Assembly: GCA_012799265.1 (NCBI GenBank)
Contig: JAAZLP010000276.1
Span: 1 to 8,951 of the forward strand
Length of the DNA: 8,951 nucleotides
DNA from: Phyllobacteriaceae bacterium
GTDB lineage: Bacteria > Pseudomonadota > Alphaproteobacteria > Rhizobiales > Devosiaceae
Reading direction: 5' to 3'
The position numbers and the translations under genes are program-made. Numbering within the stretch: position 1 is the first letter of the stretch; every line of letters begins with the position of its first letter. The notes beneath the pieces are model-generated. The model was not told where the DNA came from. It worked only from the letters and a program-made list of their open reading frames with translations, and ran no database searches. This document shows positions 5,534-8,951 of this stretch, piece by piece.

Positions 5534-5720
5534 ACGGATTGATATCGTGGCCCGGCTCCGGCGGTAACGCGGGGTCAGGCTTTTCTGTATCCTGGTCATG
5601 GCGCAGCGGCGACGTGTGCGGGTTGTCGGCGTCGCCCACAGGAAGATTGACCGGCATGGGTGGCACCGGCTCAGGCCGCTGATGCGGCACGTCCGGATCG
5701 TGCTCGTGCGGGTCGGCCAT
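5532..5720 (-). CDS. Small Pro/His-rich hypothetical protein (B)
   Basis: A 62-residue hydrophilic protein with 17 Pro and 6 His, no signal peptide and no membrane segment; function unknown. Evidence that it is real: a good Shine-Dalgarno (GGAG, 5731-5728 on the minus strand, 7 nt upstream), and a start 1 nt after the stop of the proline-rich gene upstream. Its C-terminus, KPDPALPPEPGHDINP, resembles the end of that neighbour (APDPGHDLPP), so the two may be related. The last 20 codons lie within the 59-bp repeat that also forms a terminator hairpin on the plus strand, so the sequence is doing double duty. It is convergent with the LuxR-type gene, with stops 9 nt apart. Confidence 0.6.
   Translation of the reverse strand: MADPHEHDPDVPHQRPEPVPPMPVNLPVGDADNPHTSPLRHDQDTEKPDPALPPEPGHDINP
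5536..5594. repeat. 59-bp dispersed repeat, copy 2
   Basis: 54 of 59 positions match copy 1 (3933-3991) in the same orientation. Between the two coding readings on the minus strand, the differences are about half synonymous. Here the reading belongs to a gene with a Shine-Dalgarno; in copy 1 it does not. Confidence 0.85.
5550..5590 (+). terminator. Intrinsic terminator of the LuxR-type gene
   Basis: The same structure as the yqhA terminator: GCCCGGCTCC (5550-5559) / GGGGTCAGGC (5571-5580), an inner GCG/CGC with a GTAA loop, and TTTTCTGTAT. One C-A mismatch makes it weaker than copy 1. Confidence 0.75.
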
Positions 5721-5721
5721 T

Positions 5722-5931
5722 TCAAATCTCCCGTGGCGGCAGGTCGTGGCCCGGATCGGGCGCGATCTCGGGATTGCTCGGGGGGATGGGGTCTTCGACT
5801 GGCTGTTCGGGCCGGGGAAATTCTTCCGGAATGGGCGGCACCGGATCGACCGGCTGCGGCTGGGGCGGCTCAGGCTGCGGGATGATTTCCGGGAAGGGAC
5901 GCGGATCGATATCGGGTTTTGGGTCGGGCAT
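5722..5931 (-). CDS. Small proline-rich hypothetical protein (A)
   Basis: A 69-residue protein with 27 Pro (39%), alternating with Glu, Asp and Gln in PxP and PEP steps; it should be an extended, disordered polyproline-type chain. No signal peptide, membrane segment or Cys is present, and the function is unknown. The start is firm: GGAGG lies 6 nt upstream of ATG 5931. Seven upstream in-frame codons have no such site. The C-terminus APDPGHDLPPREI shares the PGHD element with the next gene. It follows the AhpD-like gene by 53 nt and precedes its partner by 1 nt, so it is probably in the same transcript. Although low-complexity frames are often spurious in GC-rich DNA, the ribosome site argues for expression. 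Confidence 0.62.
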   Translation of the reverse strand: MPDPKPDIDPRPFPEIIPQPEPPQPQPVDPVPPIPEEFPRPEQPVEDPIPPSNPEIAPDPGHDLPPREI

Positions 5932-5937
5932 CAGACA

Positions 5938-5942
5938 CCTCC
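5938..5942 (-). promoter_or_regulatory. Shine-Dalgarno of proline-rich gene A
   Basis: CCTCC on the plus strand reads GGAGG on the minus strand, 6 nt before ATG 5931. It decides both the start and the reality of the gene. Confidence 0.7.
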
Positions 5943-5984
5943 ACCGGATCAACGGGGGGCGACCCTGCGGGTTCCCGGATGGGT

Positions 5985-6563
5985 CTAGCGCTTGCCAACC
6001 GCCATTTGCGCGCGAACCTGCGGGTCAGCGTCGAGAAAGTCCGGCTCCACGCTGGCACCAACCGCATCAAAATAGCGGCTGAGGAAATTCCGGAAGGATG
6101 CCGCAAGAGCGATGTCGGCGATGTTGAGGTCCGTAAAGCCCACGAGCCGTAGCTTCTCGATGTCCGTGGCCGTGATCTTCGACGCGTCGCGCGTGATCTG
6201 TTCGGCATAGGCCAGCATCGCGACCTGCTGCTCACTCAAACCGGCATTGCGATAGTCGGCCTGGATGGCGAGCGCCTGTTCACGGCTGAGCATGCCGCAC
6301 TGCGACTTGAAATAGACGTGCGAGCAATAGCTCGAGGGCACATATCTTGCGGCGATGAACGTGATCAGACGGAAATTCAGCAGGCCCAGCGAGAACCCGT
6401 CGCGCATCTGGTGCAGCAGGTTTTCGATCGGCACCAACATGTCTGGCCGCGCCGACCAACACTGGGTGGCCTCCATGACCCGGCCCATTGAGGCCATCTC
6501 GGCGTCGTAGATTGCAGCCATTTCGCCGGTGGCGTCGGCCGGTTCGACCGTCTTGATGTACAT
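5985..6563 (-). CDS. Carboxymuconolactone decarboxylase / AhpD-like family protein
   Basis: A 192-residue all-helical protein of the CMD/AhpD-like superfamily, likely cytoplasmic; members include AhpD alkylhydroperoxidases, peroxidase-related proteins and decarboxylases. The core is LLNFRLITFIAARYVPSSYCSHVYFKSQ (61-88), corresponding to the active-site helix, followed by LSEQQVAMLAYAEQITRDASKITATDIEKLRLVGFTDLNIADIALAASFRNFLSRYFDAVG, very typical of the peroxidase-related branch. The CxxC of active AhpD is not intact: only C80 (YCSH) remains, with S-S-Y before it and another Cys at 89, so disulfide peroxidase chemistry is doubtful. GGAGG lies 8 nt upstream of ATG 6563. It follows the EamA gene by 52 nt. 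Substrate unknown. Confidence 0.8.
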   Translation of the reverse strand: MYIKTVEPADATGEMAAIYDAEMASMGRVMEATQCWSARPDMLVPIENLLHQMRDGFSLGLLNFRLITFIAARYVPSSYCSHVYFKSQCGMLSREQALAIQADYRNAGLSEQQVAMLAYAEQITRDASKITATDIEKLRLVGFTDLNIADIALAASFRNFLSRYFDAVGASVEPDFLDADPQVRAQMAVGKR

Positions 6564-6585
6564 GACATGGACCTCCCGTCGCCGG

Positions 6586-6600
6586 ATCGTCGCCGACGAT
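6586..6600. promoter_or_regulatory. 15-bp dyad between the permease and the AhpD-like gene
   Basis: ATCGTCGCCGACGAT is a perfect 7-bp inverted repeat around a single C, 23-37 nt upstream of the AhpD-like start. A one-base spacer suits a dimeric regulator site better than an RNA loop. It could mark an internal promoter with an operator. Confidence 0.4.
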
Positions 6601-6615
6601 GGAAGCGATCCTATG

Positions 6616-7506
6616 TCAGACGCTGGCGCCTTTCCAGAGATAGCGGATACGGCCGTCGATGAAGAGAAGGCCGAAGAAGATGACCAGCATACCCAAAATC
6701 TGGATCGGCAGGATGGATTCGCCCAGCACCGTTACGCCAATCAGCAGGGCCGATATCGGGGCGATGAAAGTGGTGGTGGCGAAGTTCGTCGCGCCCACCC
6801 GCGGCAGGATGCGGTACATGATCTGGAAGGTGAAGGCGGTCGAGAGCAGGCCAATGGCAAGCGCCGCGCCCCAGGTTTCGGCGCGCGTGATGACGGGTAC
6901 GCCCTCGGTAAGGAAAGCCACCGGGATGGCAACGATGGCGGAGCCGGTCAGCGCGATCGAAGCGAAAGCTGTCGGCTCGATGTGCTTGTAACTGCGGGTG
7001 ATGTTGAGCGACAGCGCATAGCAGAGCGTGGCGCCGAGGCATGCCATGACGGCCCATAGCTGGGAAGCGCCGCCCGATGAGAGCGCGGGCGACACCAGGA
7101 TCGCGGCACCGACAAAGCCGATGCCGACACCGGTGAATTTGGTTGGTGTCGATTTCTCTCCGCCGATCCAGAAATGCGAAATGACGGCCGTTACCATGGG
7201 GGTCAGGGCATTGATGATGGCCGCGATGCCACTGGCGAGATGCGCCTGGGCAAGGGGAAACAGCGCAAAGGGTATGGCATAGGCGATAACGCCGAGGCCC
7301 GCGAGCTGCAGCCACAGCATTGGATCGCGCGGCACCGACTTCTTCAGCGCCAGCATGACGGCCCAGCAGGCAAGCGCGCCGATGGAGACGCGCAGTGCGG
7401 TCACCCAGATCGGGCCAATCTCCCGAATGAGAATGGCGTTGAACACAAAGGAACAACCCCAGATAGCGCCAAGCAGAATGATCCAGAACCAGTCGCGCAG
7501 ACTCAT
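6616..7506 (-). CDS. EamA/DMT family permease
   Basis: A 296-residue inner-membrane transporter of the drug/metabolite superfamily, two EamA repeats of five helices each. The N-terminal repeat starts MSLRDWFWIILLGAIWGCSFVFNAILIREIGPIWVTALRV, the usual EamA opening with a conserved Trp-Gly; LTPMVTAVISHFW closes the first repeat. The second repeat runs from LWAVMACLGATLCYALSLNITRSY to ATTTFIAPISALLIGVTVLGESILPIQILGMLVIFFGLLF, a standard C-terminal pattern with the conserved Pro and Glu. Substrate cannot be told; exporters of amino acids, nucleosides or drugs all look alike. ATG 7506 is chosen: GAAGG is 7 nt upstream and it opens on the first helix. The frame continues to 7590, without a Shine-Dalgarno. 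It lies 99 nt after purN. Confidence 0.88.
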   Translation of the reverse strand: MSLRDWFWIILLGAIWGCSFVFNAILIREIGPIWVTALRVSIGALACWAVMLALKKSVPRDPMLWLQLAGLGVIAYAIPFALFPLAQAHLASGIAAIINALTPMVTAVISHFWIGGEKSTPTKFTGVGIGFVGAAILVSPALSSGGASQLWAVMACLGATLCYALSLNITRSYKHIEPTAFASIALTGSAIVAIPVAFLTEGVPVITRAETWGAALAIGLLSTAFTFQIMYRILPRVGATNFATTTFIAPISALLIGVTVLGESILPIQILGMLVIFFGLLFIDGRIRYLWKGASV

Positions 7507-7605
7507 CGCAATGCCTTCATCGAAAATCGGCAGCACGCTACGCCCGGCCAGAACAAAGGTCGAACCGATTTTGACGATGGCGCCCATCAATTGCGGTGAT
7601 GGCGG

Positions 7606-8190
7606 CTAGAGGCAAACCTCGCCATTGGCAAGCATGCGCAGGGCGTCGGGGTAGATGCGGTGTTCTTCCACCAGAACGCGGGCGGAAAGCGTCGCGGGCG
7701 TATCGCCCTCAAGAACCGGAACGCGCGCCTGTAGAATTGCCGGACCTTCGTCGAGCCCGGGGGTCACGAAGTGGACCGTGCAGCCGTGTTCGCTCACGCC
7801 GTCCGCCAGAACGCGCTCATGGGTGTCGAGACCCTTGTAGTCCGGGAGCAGGGACGGATGGATGTTGATCATCCGACCCATCCAGCGATTGACGAAATCC
7901 TCGCCCAGAATGCGCATGAACCCGGCAAGGCAGACATAGTCCGCCTCCCAGCTTTCGAGAATCTGGGTCATCGTGTCTTCGAACATTTCCCGCATCGGGA
8001 ACTTGCTCTGCGCCAGGGATGCCGTAGCAATCCCATGCGAGGCCGCTATCTCGAGGCCCGGAGCAGCTGCGCGGTTGGAAAGAACCCCAACGATTTCAGC
8101 AGGATAATCCGGCGACTTGGCAGCGTCGATGAGCGCGGACATGTTTGATCCGCGCCCTGAGATCAGGATGGCGACCTTCTTGCGGCTCAC
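7606..8190 (-). CDS. purN: Phosphoribosylglycinamide formyltransferase (GART)
   Basis: Cytoplasmic enzyme of de novo purine synthesis, transferring formyl from 10-formyl-THF to GAR to give FGAR. All landmarks are present in the 194 residues: KVAILISGRGSNMSALI (5-21) for phosphate binding, the catalytic triad N109 and H111 in MINIHPSLLPDYKG and D147 in GLDEGP. Length is near the usual 190-215. ATG 8190 overlaps the purM stop in an ATGA arrangement, which fixes the start and indicates coupled translation with purM. The C-terminus is YPDALRMLANGEVCL, slightly short compared with E. coli. No oddities. Confidence 0.96.
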   Translation of the reverse strand: MSRKKVAILISGRGSNMSALIDAAKSPDYPAEIVGVLSNRAAAPGLEIAASHGIATASLAQSKFPMREMFEDTMTQILESWEADYVCLAGFMRILGEDFVNRWMGRMINIHPSLLPDYKGLDTHERVLADGVSEHGCTVHFVTPGLDEGPAILQARVPVLEGDTPATLSARVLVEEHRIYPDALRMLANGEVCL

Positions 8191-8951
8191 AGTGCCAGCT
8201 TGCCCCGGAAGGTGACCGGCTCGTCGGCGCGATTGGTCAGAGTCCCGACGATGGCGGCTGTTTCGCCGGACTTCGTCAGGTGATCCACCAGCTTCTCTGC
8301 ATCCTCAGGCGACACCGCCACCAGCATGCCAACGCCGCAATTGAAGGTGCGCAGCATTTCGCGCTCGCTCATGCCGCCCACCTTGGAGAGCCAACCGAAG
8401 ACAGGCGGCACGGTGACGGCGCCAAGATCAATGTCAGCGGCCAGTTCATCAGGCAGCACGCGCGGAATATTGTCGATGAAGCCACCACCCGTAATGTGGG
8501 CCAGCGCCTTGATAGCAAGGCCGTCGCGAAGGGCGGTCAGGAGCGGCTTCACATAAATTCGGGTCGGCTCGAGAAGCGCAGCGGCCAGCGTCCGGTCGGT
8601 GGCGAAGGGGGCAGGGGCATTCCAGGCGAGGCCGGAAAGCTCCACGATCTTGCGCACCAGCGAATAGCCATTGGAGTGGACGCCCGACGAGGCGACAGCA
8701 ACGAGAACGTCGCCAGCGGCAATATCCTTGCGCGGGAGAAGCGCGTTGCGCTCGGCAGCGCCGACGGCAAAGCCGGCGAGGTCATAGTCGCCGCCATGAT
8801 ACATGCCCGGCATCTCGGCCGTTTCGCCGCCGATCAGCGCGCACCCCGCGAGGCGGCAGCCATGGGCAATACCTTCGACGATCGATGTTGCCTGCGCGAC
8901 ATCCAGCTTACCGGTGGCGAGGTAGTCGAGGAAGAACAGCGGCTCGGCGCC
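8187..8951 (-). CDS. purM: Phosphoribosylformylglycinamidine cyclo-ligase (AIR synthetase), 3' part
   Basis: AIR synthetase, fifth step of purine synthesis, closing FGAM to AIR with ATP. The frame is open at the right window edge, so only the last 254 residues (of about 350) are seen; the 5' end lies outside. Visible blocks: FFLDYLATGKLD at the left end, CALIGGETAEMPGMYHGGDYDLAGFAVG (the central AIRS signature), LVAVASSGVHSNGYSLVRKI, AHITGGGFIDNIPRVLP, VFGWLSKVGGMSEREMLRTFNCGVGMLVAV. These match PurM over both AIRS domains. The end TFRGKLAL overlaps the purN start by 4 nt. The M at 8813 is internal, not a start. Confidence 0.96.
   Translation of the reverse strand, partial: GAEPLFFLDYLATGKLDVAQATSIVEGIAHGCRLAGCALIGGETAEMPGMYHGGDYDLAGFAVGAAERNALLPRKDIAAGDVLVAVASSGVHSNGYSLVRKIVELSGLAWNAPAPFATDRTLAAALLEPTRIYVKPLLTALRDGLAIKALAHITGGGFIDNIPRVLPDELAADIDLGAVTVPPVFGWLSKVGGMSEREMLRTFNCGVGMLVAVSPEDAEKLVDHLTKSGETAAIVGTLTNRADEPVTFRGKLAL

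Noticed and set aside
5598..6082. Plus-strand Gly/Arg-rich frames (5598-5885, 5660-6082)
   Set aside because: Antisense of the proline-rich genes (Pro CCG/CCC codons read as Arg and Gly); no ribosome sites.
6529..7059. A 176-codon plus-strand frame
   Set aside because: Antisense of the EamA permease, whose membrane pattern and ribosome site are clear.

Overview
The window looks like chromosome of a GC-rich alphaproteobacterium, most likely of the order Hyphomicrobiales (Devosia-like is my best guess from recall of family sequences, not from a search). Support: alphaproteobacterial versions of GatB, PurM and PurN, frequent GTG starts, Shine-Dalgarno sites of the GGAGG type, and a membrane-anchored LuxR-type regulator of a kind I know from alphaproteobacteria. 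No phage, insertion sequence, CRISPR or tRNA was seen.

Layout. 1-498 (+) holds a small hypothetical gene whose frame runs through a textbook intrinsic terminator. 456-698 (-) is a YjhX/TopAI-type protein, convergent with it. A hairpin-rich 258-bp divergent gap follows. 957-3922 (+) is a housekeeping run: chorismate mutase, a GNAT acetyltransferase, gatB (broken by one in-frame TAG) and a YqhA-family membrane protein, closed by a strong GNRA-loop terminator. 4168-5522 (+) is a compact exported or membrane module: two paralogous PepSY-like secreted proteins, each ending in a 33-residue tail that is about three quarters Asp, then a membrane-tethered LuxR-type helix-turn-helix regulator. 5532-8951 (-) is a long co-directional run, in transcription order: purM (cut by the window edge), purN, an EamA/DMT permease, a carboxymuconolactone-decarboxylase/AhpD-like protein and two tiny proline-rich proteins.

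How it fits together. purM and purN are consecutive genes of de novo purine synthesis with a 4-nt stop/start overlap. GatB is the tRNA-binding subunit of the GatCAB amidotransferase, which makes Gln-tRNA(Gln) in bacteria lacking GlnRS, so a true nonsense mutation should be very costly; a sequencing error or suppression must be considered. The PepSY-PepSY-LuxR cluster is the best candidate for an under-described system: secreted acidic, probably cation-binding proteins next to a regulator that can look across the membrane. A 59-bp repeat (54/59 identical) sits downstream of both yqhA and the LuxR gene. It works as a terminator on the + strand and in one copy also encodes the C-terminus of a proline-rich protein on the - strand.
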